DNA of 64,000 nucleotides from NCBI RefSeq assembly GCF_000716785.1, contig NZ_JNYY01000001.1:434001-498000 (forward strand). The letters are read 5' to 3'. The position numbers and the translations under genes were made by a program. Shown piece after piece: positions 15,749 to 24,721 of the stretch. This DNA comes from Amycolatopsis vancoresmycina. GTDB lineage: Bacteria; Actinomycetota; Actinomycetes; Mycobacteriales; Pseudonocardiaceae. The notes beneath the pieces are model-generated. The model had not been told where the DNA came from, did no database searches, and saw nothing but the letters and a program-made list of their open reading frames with translations. Numbering within the stretch: the stretch's first letter is position 1; each line of letters opens with the position of its first letter.

Positions 15749-17136
15749 CGGCGGTGGCGGGACGAACCCCCGGGGTGGCCGGACTGCGCGCGGACTGCGC
15801 CGGCCCGGTCCTGACCCCCGAAGACCCCTCCTACGACGAGGTGCGCCGCGTCTGGAACGCGATGCACCTGCGCGAGCCCGCGGTGATCGTCCGGTGCACG
15901 CGCACCGCGGACGTGCGTGCGGCCCTGCGGTTCGCGGCGGCGGCCGGCCTGCCGGTGACCGTCCGCGGCGGCGGCCACAACGTCGCCGGCACCGCGGTCG
16001 CGGACGGCGCCGTGCTGATCGACCTCTCGCTCATGCGGCAGGTGGTCGTCGAACCCGGCGAACGCGTGGCGCACGCACAGGGCGGGGTGCTGCTGCGGGA
16101 CGTCGACGCCGCCACCACGCCGCACGGCCTGGCGTGCCCCGCCGGGGTCGTCTCGCACACCGGGCTCGCCGGGCTGGCGCTCGGCGGCGGCTACGGCTGG
16201 CTCGCCCGCAAGTGGGGGCTCACCTGCGACCACGTCCTCGCGGCCGAAGTGGTCCTGGCCGACGGCAGCGTGGTCGAGACCGCGCAGCACCCGGACCTGC
16301 TGTGGGCGTTGCGCGGCGGGGGCGGCAACTTCGGCGTCGTCACCCGCTTCACGCTGCGGCTGCGGGAAGCGGGACCCGTTCACCACCGGGCCGGCCTCTA
16401 CCCGTTCGACGACGCCGTCGCTGCGCTCGACCAGTACGCGCGGTTCGCCGAAGCGCAGGGGCCGGACCAGCACGCCGTGGGGTGCCTGAAGATCGCGAGC
16501 GACGAGGACTGGATCCCGGTGGGACTGCGGCGCACGCCCGTCCTCGCGCTCACGTCGGTCTGGCTCGGCGAACCGGCCGACGGCCCGGCCGCGAACGCGG
16601 CGCTGTTCGAACCCCTGCGCCCGGCCGTGTCCCGGGAGCGGGTGCTTTCCTACGCCCAGCTGCAGGCCCTCGGCGACCACAGCGAACCGCACGGACACCG
16701 GTACTACACCAAGTCCTGCTACCTGGGGGACCTGCCGTCCGCGGGGCTGGCCGCGGCCTGCGCGGACATCCGGTCGCCGTGGTCCGCCATCGACTTCGAA
16801 TACCTGCGCGGGGCCATCCTCGACCTCCCCGACGCCGAGTCCGCGTTCCCCGGCCGGGACGCGCCGTACATCTGCACGGTGTCGGCGCACTGGCTGGATC
16901 CCGCCCAGGACGCGGAAAACATCGCCTGGGCCCGGGCGTCGATCGCCGGTGTCGCGGAACCCGGCCGCGGCGGCGCCTACGTCAACTACCTCCAGGACGA
17001 GCCCGACGGCAAAGTGCTCGACGTCTACGGCGACGTCCGCTACGCGAAGCTGGCGGAGGTCAAGGCGCGCTACGACCCCGCCAACGTCTTCCGGGCGAAC
17101 CAGAACATCCGCCCGCACAGCCAGCAGCCGGTATGA
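15745..17136 (+). CDS. FAD-linked oxidase, berberine-bridge-enzyme-like
   Basis: 463 residues. The N-terminal FAD-binding domain has TVRGGGHNVAG, where His78 should carry the 8-alpha-histidyl FAD link. The second covalent site found in bicovalent members is not Cys (GVVSHTGLAGLALGGGYG), so flavin attachment is probably single. The C-terminal BBE segment reads YGDVRYAKLAEVKARYDPANVFRANQNI. Such enzymes oxidise alcohols, amines or C-C bonds with oxygen. GTG at 15745 overlaps the previous stop, and its own TGA overlaps the ATG of the next gene. Substrate is presumably a ligase product; unknown. Confidence 0.87.
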   Translation: MTAVAGRTPGVAGLRADCAGPVLTPEDPSYDEVRRVWNAMHLREPAVIVRCTRTADVRAALRFAAAAGLPVTVRGGGHNVAGTAVADGAVLIDLSLMRQVVVEPGERVAHAQGGVLLRDVDAATTPHGLACPAGVVSHTGLAGLALGGGYGWLARKWGLTCDHVLAAEVVLADGSVVETAQHPDLLWALRGGGGNFGVVTRFTLRLREAGPVHHRAGLYPFDDAVAALDQYARFAEAQGPDQHAVGCLKIASDEDWIPVGLRRTPVLALTSVWLGEPADGPAANAALFEPLRPAVSRERVLSYAQLQALGDHSEPHGHRYYTKSCYLGDLPSAGLAAACADIRSPWSAIDFEYLRGAILDLPDAESAFPGRDAPYICTVSAHWLDPAQDAENIAWARASIAGVAEPGRGGAYVNYLQDEPDGKVLDVYGDVRYAKLAEVKARYDPANVFRANQNIRPHSQQPV

Positions 17137-18212
17137 GGAACCACACGACAGGAGTGCCTGCCTTGTCTCTGTCGATCACGGACACCGCCCTGACGCCCCC
17201 GGGCACCTACGGCAACACCCACGGCGCGTTCCTCGAAGCCGTGCGCTCACCGTGGTACCGGCTCGTCACCGACCTGCACGACACGATCCTCACCGCCACC
17301 GTGGAGTACGCGGGGTCCCGCGGGCTCAAGGCGTTGTACCTGCCCTTGACCACCCGGACGATCACCTGCCCGTCCGGGCTGGGCAGCGACACCAACCCCG
17401 TTCCGGTGACGGTCAACGGCGTCGACACCTACCTGCCGGACTCCATGCAGTTCCTGCTCGAGTACGGCTGCCAGCTGACCGCGCGCGGCGGGTACACGAT
17501 CATGCCGTCGTTCCGCCGGGAGGTCCCGGACCCGACGCACCTCGGCCAGTTCACCCACAGCGAAGCCGAAATCCCCGGCGGCCTGGAGGACCTCGTCGAC
17601 TACGTCGAGGGGTACGTCAAGGCGCTGGCGGCGGCGATCCTCGACCGGCACGGCGGCCGGCTGGCGGCCGGCCGCGGCGACGTCTCGCACCTCGAACGCA
17701 TGGTGGGCCACGAGCGGTTCGCCCGCGTCACGTTCGACGAAGCGGTCCGCGTGCTGCGCAACGACCCGCGGTACGTCGTCACCGGCGACGCCGGGCGGAA
17801 CCTCACCCGGGCCGGCGAGCTGGAACTGATGCGGCGGGTCGGCGAATTCACCTGGGTGACCCATTTCGACCACCTCGTGGTGCCGTTCTACCAGGCTTTC
17901 GAAGACGACCGGCACCGCAGCGCGCGCAACGCCGATCTGCTGTTCGGCATCGGCGAGGTCGTCGGTTCGGGGGAACGGCACGCGACCGGCGAACAGGTGC
18001 GCAAGGCGCTGGCCATGCACGACGTGCCGGAAAACGAGTATTCCTGGTACGTGCAGATGAAGTACGAAAAGCCGTTGCGCACGGCCGGGTTCGGCATGGG
18101 GGTCGAGCGCTTCCTGCTGTGGGTGCTCAAGCACGGCGACATCCGGGACATCCCGCTCGTTTCCCGGGTCGACGAGCCGGCGAAGTGGCCGGCCAGCATC
18201 GACCGCCCGTGA
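17133..18212 (+). CDS. Class II aminoacyl-tRNA synthetase-like catalytic domain (AsnRS/AsnA-like) without anticodon domain
   Basis: About 359 residues covering only the class II catalytic core. Motif 2 is visible as PSFRREVPDPTHLGQFTHSEAE and motif 3 as GFGMGVERFLLWVL, with the ATP-binding arginines present; GGLEDLVDYVEGYVKAL is typical of AsnRS/AspRS relatives. The N-terminal OB-fold that binds the anticodon is absent, as in AsnA and archaeal asparagine-synthetase paralogues. The enzyme should adenylate an acidic or amide amino acid and pass it to an amine rather than tRNA. Start is either ATG 17133 (ATGA overlap) or TTG 17164, which has AGGAG 8 nt upstream. Confidence 0.83.
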   Translation: MRNHTTGVPALSLSITDTALTPPGTYGNTHGAFLEAVRSPWYRLVTDLHDTILTATVEYAGSRGLKALYLPLTTRTITCPSGLGSDTNPVPVTVNGVDTYLPDSMQFLLEYGCQLTARGGYTIMPSFRREVPDPTHLGQFTHSEAEIPGGLEDLVDYVEGYVKALAAAILDRHGGRLAAGRGDVSHLERMVGHERFARVTFDEAVRVLRNDPRYVVTGDAGRNLTRAGELELMRRVGEFTWVTHFDHLVVPFYQAFEDDRHRSARNADLLFGIGEVVGSGERHATGEQVRKALAMHDVPENEYSWYVQMKYEKPLRTAGFGMGVERFLLWVLKHGDIRDIPLVSRVDEPAKWPASIDRP

Positions 18213-18254
18213 TTCCGCGGCGAACCGGGATTTCCCCGGCTAAGGTGTCTGTTC

Positions 18255-19562
18255 ATGCATGAAACGGCCGACCGGGCGGGGGAACCGGGGAACGGCGGCG
18301 CGGCCCGCCGGAGCCTGTTCGCGCACCGGGACTTCCGGTTGTTCTGGGCGGGTGAGACCACCAGCGTCTTCGCGAGCAACGCGACCGGGCTGGCGCTGCC
18401 GCTGGTCGCGGTGACGGTGCTGGATTCGAGCCCGCTGATGCTCGGGTTCCTGGCCGCCGCCGTGTGGCTGCCGTGGCTGCTCATCGGCCTGCCCGCCGGC
18501 GCCTGGGTCGACCGGCTGCCGAAGCGGCCGGTGCTGATCACCTGCGGGCTGGTGTCGGCGGCGTTGCTGGTCAGCGTGCCGCTGGCGTGGTACGCGGGGG
18601 CGTTGACGATCGGCCAGCTGCTCGTGGTGGCGCTGGTGACCGGGGGTGCCACGGTCTTCTTCGTCACCGCTTACCACGCCTACTTCCCGCTGCTCGTCGG
18701 GGAACGCGACCTGATGGAGGGCAACGCGAAGCTGCAGGGCAGCGAGTCGGCGATGCTGATGGTCGGGCCGAGCGCCGGCGGGCTCATCGCCCAGGCGTTC
18801 GGCGCCGCCACCGGCGTGCTCGTCAACGCGGGCGCGTACCTGGTGTCGGCTTTCTGCATGACGCGGATCCGCACGCCGGTGCCCGAGGACACCCGCAGCC
18901 GGCCGCGCACCGGGCTCCGCACGGAAATGCGGGAGGGACTCCACTTCGTCCTGAAGGACGCCTATTTCAAGCCCATCGTGCTGTACGGCGCCATGGCGAA
19001 CCTCACGCTGGACGGGTACCAGTCGATCTACGTCGCGTTCCTCATCCGGACGGTCGGGGTCAGCCCCGGTGTCGTCGGCCTGCTGGTGGCCGCGGGCGGG
19101 GTCGGCGGGATCCTCGGCGCGTTCGTCGTCCGGCCGCTGGTGCGGCGGTTCGGGAGTGCGCGCGGATTCCTGATCGGCCGGTTCGTCGCGACGCCGTTCG
19201 GATTGCTGATGCCGTTGGCAAGCCCCGATCTGGGTGTTCTTTTCTTCTTCGTCGGCCTGCTGGCGGTGGACGGCAGCCTGGTCGCGGGAAACATCTCCCT
19301 CGACAGTTTCCGGCAGGCGTACTGCCCGCCGCACCTGCTCGGCCGGGTGGTGGCGACGACGACGTTCATCAAATACAGCACCATCCCGGTCGGTGCGATT
19401 CTGGGAGGTTTCCTCGGCGACCGGATCGGCCTCCGCCCGACGATGTGGATCATGACCGGCGCGCTGGTATGCTGCTCGCTGATCCTGTTGTGGGGCCCGA
19501 TCCGCCGGGTGCGGGATTTCCCCGACCGGCCGGCCGACCGGAATGAGGAGCTGCACGCGTGA
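18255..19562 (+). CDS. MFS transporter (EntS/MFS_3-like)
   Basis: 435 residues, about twelve membrane helices. The opening SLFAHRDFRLFWAGETTSVFASNA and the loop PAGAWVDRLPKRPVL are typical of the enterobactin-exporter-like group of MFS proteins. ATG at 18255 follows AAGGTG; a second ATG lies at 18259 out of frame. It is separated from the synthetase-like gene by only 42 bp and overlaps the GNAT gene by GTGA, so it is in the same operon. Likely exporter. Confidence 0.88.
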   Translation: MHETADRAGEPGNGGAARRSLFAHRDFRLFWAGETTSVFASNATGLALPLVAVTVLDSSPLMLGFLAAAVWLPWLLIGLPAGAWVDRLPKRPVLITCGLVSAALLVSVPLAWYAGALTIGQLLVVALVTGGATVFFVTAYHAYFPLLVGERDLMEGNAKLQGSESAMLMVGPSAGGLIAQAFGAATGVLVNAGAYLVSAFCMTRIRTPVPEDTRSRPRTGLRTEMREGLHFVLKDAYFKPIVLYGAMANLTLDGYQSIYVAFLIRTVGVSPGVVGLLVAAGGVGGILGAFVVRPLVRRFGSARGFLIGRFVATPFGLLMPLASPDLGVLFFFVGLLAVDGSLVAGNISLDSFRQAYCPPHLLGRVVATTTFIKYSTIPVGAILGGFLGDRIGLRPTMWIMTGALVCCSLILLWGPIRRVRDFPDRPADRNEELHA

Positions 19563-20428
19563 ATCAGCCAGCGGTGCGATTGCTGCGGGTCGAAGATCTG
19601 CCGAAAGCCGAACGCACTTCCGACGCCGTCTTCCTCGAAGCGGACGCGCGCGACCGCCGGGTCAGCGAACCCGAACCGGAACCGCGGTCGGAAGAAGGCA
19701 CGAAGAAGTGGATCGACCGGATGCGCTACTTCCTCGAGGTCGATCCGGAAGGCTGCTGGGTCGCCGCCGACGGTGACGAAATTGTCGGGTTCGCGATTTC
19801 CCAGAACCGCGGCCGCGTGTGGTACCTCGCGACCTACGGCGTGCTGCCGGGCCACCAGGGCCGGGGCATCGGCAAGCGCCTGATCGACGCCACGCTGGCG
19901 CACGCCGGCGATCGCGCCGGGCTGTTCTCCTCGACCGTGCACCCGGGGGCGACCCGCCGCTACCGGCTGGCCGGTTTTTCGCTGTACCCGCAGATGCGCA
20001 TGGTCGGCACGGTGGACCGGGCGACCCTCCCGGCGATCACCGGCCTGGACGAGGGCGGCGAAGGCGACTTCGGCTGGATGGACGAGCTGGACGAGCGGCG
20101 CCGCGGCGCCGGCCACGGCCCGGACCACAAGTACCTGCTGGACAACAACCGCCTGGTGGTCTCCCGGAGGCGCGGGTACGTGTACATCGACGGCAGCGGC
20201 CGCCCGGCCCTCCTGGCGGCAGAGGACCGTGAGACGGCGGAAAAGCTGCTGTGGGAGAGCCTGGCGTCGTCACCGGGGGAGACCCTGGTCAACTGCATCA
20301 CGACGGCCAACGAGTGGGCGGTCGACGTCGGCCTGGCCGCGCGCCTGGACATCGGCCAGGAGGGCTACCTCGCCCTGCGGGGCATGCCGGAACCGGCGCC
20401 TTACCTGGCCAGCGGCCAGTTCCTCTGA
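19559..20428 (+). CDS. GNAT-family N-acetyltransferase
   Basis: 289 residues. The acetyl-CoA-binding motif A is visible as LATYGVLPGHQGRGIGKRLIDATLAHA (core Q/R-x-x-G-x-G/A), with a second, weaker half behind it (YLLDNNRLVVSRRRGYVYIDG) that resembles the C-terminal domain of two-domain GNATs. It could acetylate the product for self-resistance, or an intermediate amine. It is the last gene of the operon starting at 14825 and ends 1 bp from the convergent P450 stop. Confidence 0.85.
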   Translation: MNQPAVRLLRVEDLPKAERTSDAVFLEADARDRRVSEPEPEPRSEEGTKKWIDRMRYFLEVDPEGCWVAADGDEIVGFAISQNRGRVWYLATYGVLPGHQGRGIGKRLIDATLAHAGDRAGLFSSTVHPGATRRYRLAGFSLYPQMRMVGTVDRATLPAITGLDEGGEGDFGWMDELDERRRGAGHGPDHKYLLDNNRLVVSRRRGYVYIDGSGRPALLAAEDRETAEKLLWESLASSPGETLVNCITTANEWAVDVGLAARLDIGQEGYLALRGMPEPAPYLASGQFL

Positions 20429-20429
20429 G

Positions 20430-21611
20430 CTACTTCCCGGTCAGCCGGATCGGCAGGGTTTCCGGGCCGCCCACGTTGATCGAGGCCACCGGCTCCACCG
20501 GGCCCGTCAGCTCGAACTTCGCCACCGTGGCGAGGAATTCGCCGAACAGGATCCGCATCTCCGCGCGGGCCAGGACGGCGCCGAGGCAGAAGTGCTCGCC
20601 GCCGCCGAACGCCAAGTGCCGATTGGGTTTGCGCGCGACGTCGAAGCGGTCGGGAGCGGAGAACACCGTCTCGTCGCGGTTGGCCGACGGCACCCACAGC
20701 ACCACCCGGTCGCCGGGTTCGATGCGGTGGCCGCGGACCTCGACCGGTGCCGTCGCGGTGCGCATGCTGTGCGTCGCACTGGAAGTCCACCGCAGGATCT
20801 CTTCGACCGCCGAGGGCAGCAGGTCCGGCTCGGCCGTCAGCCGAGCCCACTGTTCCGGGTAGCGCAGCAGCGCCAGGATGCCGCCGGCCAGGGCGAGGCG
20901 GCCGTTTTCCGTGGCCCCGACCAGGTTTTCGCAGTTGAGCAGGATCTCCTCTTCGGTGAGCAGCCGGTCGTCGATCGTGCCGCCGATGAGCGCGCTCACC
21001 AGGTCGTCGCCGGGCTCGGCCATCCGCCGGTCCATCAGCGCGATGAAGTACCGCATCAGATCCTGGTGCGCGGCCAGGGAAATATGGGCCGCGAACGCTT
21101 CGTTGGTCCACCGGAAGAGCGTCTCGTGGTCTTCTTCGGGCACGCCCACGAGATGACCGATGACGTAGATCGACAGCCGGCCCGCGATGTCGTGCACCAC
21201 ATCGCATTCGCCCTGTTCGAGCGCCCGGGCGAGGACGGCCTTGACCGCCGTGCGCATCGCGTCTTCCAGGCCGCGGACCGAGCGCGCGGTGAACCAGTCG
21301 GCGACGATCGCCCGCAGCTGCTTGTGCCGCGGCGGATCGGTGAGGGCCAGCGTCAGCCCGCCGCCGGGGTCCCGGCCCAGCTCGGCCGGCCGCAGCAGCA
21401 CCCCGCTGCGGGAACTGAAGGTCTGCGGGTCGCGGTAGGCGGCGCGGACGTCGTCGTAGCGGGTCAGCGACCAGAACCCGGGCAGGTGACCGGGTTCGTG
21501 CCAGTGCACCGGGGCGTTCTCGCGCATCCACCGCCAGATCGCGTGGGCGTCGCCGGCGGCGTGCGTCCGCGGGTCGGCGAGGCTGCCGGGGTGTGCCGTG
21601 AGCGTCGTCAT
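20430..21611 (-). CDS. Cytochrome P450
   Basis: 393 residues. Heme-binding loop FGGGEHFCLGAVLARAEM with Cys342; ExxR-like EEILRW and the PERF-like DRFD region are present. The I-helix reads LVGATENGRLAL: the usual (A/G)Gx(D/E)T is altered so that the oxygen-activating Thr is replaced by Asn. That is seen in some P450s acting on carrier-bound substrates and may change chemistry. ATG at 21611 overlaps the stop of the NRPS gene (ATGA), so it is co-expressed with it and most likely oxidises an aminoacyl or peptidyl thioester on that protein (inference). Confidence 0.9.
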   Translation of the reverse strand: MTTLTAHPGSLADPRTHAAGDAHAIWRWMRENAPVHWHEPGHLPGFWSLTRYDDVRAAYRDPQTFSSRSGVLLRPAELGRDPGGGLTLALTDPPRHKQLRAIVADWFTARSVRGLEDAMRTAVKAVLARALEQGECDVVHDIAGRLSIYVIGHLVGVPEEDHETLFRWTNEAFAAHISLAAHQDLMRYFIALMDRRMAEPGDDLVSALIGGTIDDRLLTEEEILLNCENLVGATENGRLALAGGILALLRYPEQWARLTAEPDLLPSAVEEILRWTSSATHSMRTATAPVEVRGHRIEPGDRVVLWVPSANRDETVFSAPDRFDVARKPNRHLAFGGGEHFCLGAVLARAEMRILFGEFLATVAKFELTGPVEPVASINVGGPETLPIRLTGK

Positions 21612-24600
21612 TTCGCCTGTCCTGAGCGGAGGGTGTGCGTGCGGTCGGCGAAGCGCTTGGCGATTTCTTGCGCCGTGACCTCGGGCACCGACTCGGGCCG
21701 GAAGTGGACGGTCAGCAGCAGGCCGCCGCCGGGGGCGGGCCAGAGTTCGGTGTGCAACTCCAGCGGCAGGTCGAGGTAGGGCTGCCGCAGGAAGGTTGTC
21801 TTCAGCCCGGGGAGCCGGAGCTCCGGGACCGGGTTGTCCTGCAGTGCGAACACCGTCTGGAACAGCGGGTGCCGCTCGCCCGGCCGGGTGCCGGCGACCC
21901 GCAGCAGGTCCGGGAACGGGACGTCCTGCGCCGCGAAGGCCCGTTCCGTGAGCCGCCCTACCGCGCCGACCCCGGCCAAACTGATGCCGCGCAGGCGAAG
22001 GGGGAGCATCGTGATGTGACACCCGATGGCGCGTTCCAGGATCGGCGCGTCCCGCTGGACCACCGGCACGCCCACGACGAAGTCGTCCTGGCCGGTTACT
22101 TCGGCCAGGCTGGTGGCGTAGCAGGTCAGCAGCACGGCGAACCGGCTGACCCCGGACGCGGCGGCCAGCGCGTCCACCGCGGCGACGACCGAGGCGGCGA
22201 GGGGGATTTCCACCACGCAGCCGGAAGCGGGTTCGGTGGCGCCGTCCGGCCAGCGGAGGTCGGGCGCACCGGTTAGTTCCTCCCGCAGGGAGGCGTGATG
22301 CGCCGCGGCACCGTCCAGCCGTGCGGCGTAGGCGCGGTAGGCAGCCGCCAAGGTCACCGGCTCCGGTGCGGCGGCGCGAGTTCCGCCGCGCGCGGTCTCG
22401 TAGCCGGCCGCCAGGTCGCATGCGAGCACCGATTCCGCCCGTCCGTCGAAGGCGATGTGGTGGACCACGCAGCCGAAGACGGCGACGGAACCGCCGTCCA
22501 CCTCGGCCAGCGCCGTCCGCCAGACGTCACCGGCCGTCGGGTCGAGCGGCTCGGAAAGCAGCTCGCGCAGCGCCTCGACCGCCGCCTCGACGCCGGGCTG
22601 CCGGGGCAGGAACTCCAGTGGCGGCGGCTCGATGTCGACGACCTGCGCGGCCGGGCGCGGGTCGGGCAGGTACGCGGCCCGCAGCGGCTCGTGCCGCCGG
22701 TGGACTTCGGCGATGGCCCCTGCCAGGGCCGCGTGGTCCAGTTCGCCTTCGACGACCCAGGTGAGCAGGCAGTGCGACGTCCGGTCGGCGGGATCCCGCA
22801 GCTGCCGGGTCAGGAACACCAGCTGCATCGGCGTCAGCGGCGTCCCATCGTCGGCCTCGGGCGGTGCGGGCGGCGGGGACGTGCCGAGCCAGCCGGCGAG
22901 CGCGAGCGCGGTCGGGTGCTGGTAGAGCCGGGACACCGGCACCGCGCGGCCGAGCCGGCCGGTCAGCCGGGCGCACACCCGCCCGGCGTCCAGCGAGCCG
23001 CCACCCAGGTCGGTGAAGGGCACGTCGGCGGGTACGGACGGACGGCCGAGGACCGCGCCGAACGTCTCCGCCACCAGGCGGACGAGGGGATCCTCGTGCG
23101 CCGGGGCAAGTTCCGCCTCGGCCGGCTCTTCGGCCATGGCCAGCAACGCCCGTTCGTCGAGCTTGCCCTGGGACGTCACCGGGAAGGCGTCGACGGCGAT
23201 CAGCGCCGACGGCCGGTGGTGGGGCAGCAGGGCGGCTCGCAGCGTCGCCATCGCCCCGTCCGGGGCGGCGGGCACGCAGAACGCCAGCAGCTCCCGGACG
23301 CTGCCGCCGTCGTCACGGCGGGCCAGGACGCGGCAGGTGCGCACGGCGGGCAGCAGCCGTTCGATCTGGCGTTCCACCTCGGCCGGTTCGACGCGGTGGC
23401 CCCGGATCTTGACCTGCCGGTCGGCGCGGCCGCGGAAGTGCAGCACACCGTCCGCGTCCCACTCGCCCAGGTCGCCGGTCTGGTAGAGCCGCAGTGGCCG
23501 CCCCTCGAGCCGGATGGTGGTGAACTTCGCGTCGGTGAGTTCGGGCGGCCCCAGGTACCGCAGGGCCAGCCCGTCGCCGGCGAGGCAGATTTCGCCGGTC
23601 TCGCCCGGTGCGCACGGCCGCCCGCCGTCGAGCACGTGGACCTCGGTGCCCGGGACCGGCCGGCCGAGCGGGATCCCGCCGGGCCGGTCGCAGTCCGGCG
23701 GCGTGATGCGGTGGGTGGTGGCGAAGACCGTGCTTTCGACCGGGCCGTACCCGTTGAGCAGCGTGATCCCGGGATGCCGGCGCAGGAACCGGGCCACGTG
23801 CCCGGGGGAGAGGCGTTCCCCGCCGATCATGACCTGGTGCAGGCCGCCGAACGCCTCGGGGGACTCGTCGACGATCATGTTGAACAGGCTGCTGGTGAGC
23901 CAGACCGTGTCGACGCCGTGGCGGCCGATCCCGTCGCGCAGCGAAGACGCCGACAGGAACGGCTCGTCGACGATGACGCTCGTCCCGCCGTTGAGCAGCA
24001 CGGACCACAGCTCGAGCGAGAACGCGTCCCAGGGCACCGGCGCCGCCAGCGGCACCACGGTGTCCGCCGAGAACCGCGCGAAGGTGCCGGGCCGGAACAG
24101 CCGCGCTGTCGCCCGGTGCGGGACCAGCACCCCCTTGGGGGTTCCCGTGGTGCCGGAGGTGAAGAAGACGCAGCAGGGCGCCGAACCACCGACGGCGGCG
24201 GGCCGGAAGCCGGGCACGCCGTCCGGTCTCGACGGCGGCGTCCACGCCGGCAGCCCGGGCACCTCGACCCCGCCGGGCCGGGTCACCAGCAGCGGCGGGT
24301 CCAGCTGCCGGATCGCCTCGCGCAGGCGCCCGGCCGGCCACGCCGGGTCCAGCAGGGCGTAGGCCGCGCCGGTCTTCAGCACCGCGAGCAGCGCGGTCAC
24401 CAGCTCGACGCTCCGCGGCAGGGTGATCGGGACGAGGTCGCCCGCTCCGGTGCCGAGGCTCGCCGCCCAGGCGTCGGCCGTGCGGTCCAGTTCGCCGTAA
24501 CTGACCGCCCGGTGGCCGGAAACCAGGGCGATGGCCCCGGGCCGGTGCCGTGCCGTGCGGGCCACCGCCTCGTGCAGCCCGGTCTCGGTCGTCCACTGCG

Positions 24601-24613
24601 GATCTGGCTGCAC
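21608..24613 (-). CDS. NRPS module with order A-PCP-C
   Basis: About 1001 residues. Adenylation domain (1-500) has FFTSGTTGTPKGV, NGYGPVES, YQTGDLGEW and the catalytic Lys in TSQGKLD. Pocket residues read by eye are D-A-L-L-M-G-G-V-F, suggesting a hydrophobic amino acid, but I do not assign it. The carrier domain follows with Ser540 in LGGGSLD. The condensation domain (about 565-995) has intact HHIAFDG (His719). There is no thioesterase or reductase. The start at GTG 24613 follows GGGGGC; the more upstream TTG 24661 lies inside the operator array. The unusual order implies that the C domain accepts a donor or acceptor from another protein. Confidence 0.9.
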   Translation of the reverse strand: MQPDPQWTTETGLHEAVARTARHRPGAIALVSGHRAVSYGELDRTADAWAASLGTGAGDLVPITLPRSVELVTALLAVLKTGAAYALLDPAWPAGRLREAIRQLDPPLLVTRPGGVEVPGLPAWTPPSRPDGVPGFRPAAVGGSAPCCVFFTSGTTGTPKGVLVPHRATARLFRPGTFARFSADTVVPLAAPVPWDAFSLELWSVLLNGGTSVIVDEPFLSASSLRDGIGRHGVDTVWLTSSLFNMIVDESPEAFGGLHQVMIGGERLSPGHVARFLRRHPGITLLNGYGPVESTVFATTHRITPPDCDRPGGIPLGRPVPGTEVHVLDGGRPCAPGETGEICLAGDGLALRYLGPPELTDAKFTTIRLEGRPLRLYQTGDLGEWDADGVLHFRGRADRQVKIRGHRVEPAEVERQIERLLPAVRTCRVLARRDDGGSVRELLAFCVPAAPDGAMATLRAALLPHHRPSALIAVDAFPVTSQGKLDERALLAMAEEPAEAELAPAHEDPLVRLVAETFGAVLGRPSVPADVPFTDLGGGSLDAGRVCARLTGRLGRAVPVSRLYQHPTALALAGWLGTSPPPAPPEADDGTPLTPMQLVFLTRQLRDPADRTSHCLLTWVVEGELDHAALAGAIAEVHRRHEPLRAAYLPDPRPAAQVVDIEPPPLEFLPRQPGVEAAVEALRELLSEPLDPTAGDVWRTALAEVDGGSVAVFGCVVHHIAFDGRAESVLACDLAAGYETARGGTRAAAPEPVTLAAAYRAYAARLDGAAAHHASLREELTGAPDLRWPDGATEPASGCVVEIPLAASVVAAVDALAAASGVSRFAVLLTCYATSLAEVTGQDDFVVGVPVVQRDAPILERAIGCHITMLPLRLRGISLAGVGAVGRLTERAFAAQDVPFPDLLRVAGTRPGERHPLFQTVFALQDNPVPELRLPGLKTTFLRQPYLDLPLELHTELWPAPGGGLLLTVHFRPESVPEVTAQEIAKRFADRTHTLRSGQAK

Positions 24614-24644
24614 GCTCGCCCCCAGGTCGGATCGCCGCAAGCTA

Positions 24645-24691
24645 TTGCCAACAATTGTCAACAGCTTGCCAGCGATTGCCTAATGAGGCAA
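24645..24691. promoter_or_regulatory. Cluster operator array D in the NRPS/PKS divergent promoter
   Basis: Five half-sites in a row: TTGCCA (24645), TTGTCA (24655), TTGCCA (24666), TTGCCT (24676), AGGCAA (24686), spaced 10, 11, 10 and 10 bp. This is the longest and clearest copy of the element. TTGCCT-AATG-AGGCAA forms an inverted repeat, and GGCAACCTG after it is shared with arrays B2 and E2. It lies 30 bp from each of the two divergent start codons, so it can control both the NRPS/P450 pair and the PKS operon. Confidence 0.75.
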
Positions 24692-24721
24692 CCTGGGGAA
24701 AGTTCCGACTCTGGGGGTGAG

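Noticed and set aside
19205..19225. TTGGCAA inside the MFS gene as an operator
   Set aside because: Single copy within coding sequence, no 10-bp partner.
24614..24661. TTG start at 24661 for the A-T-C protein
   Set aside because: It lies inside the phased operator array; GTG 24613 has a Shine-Dalgarno and retains the whole A domain.
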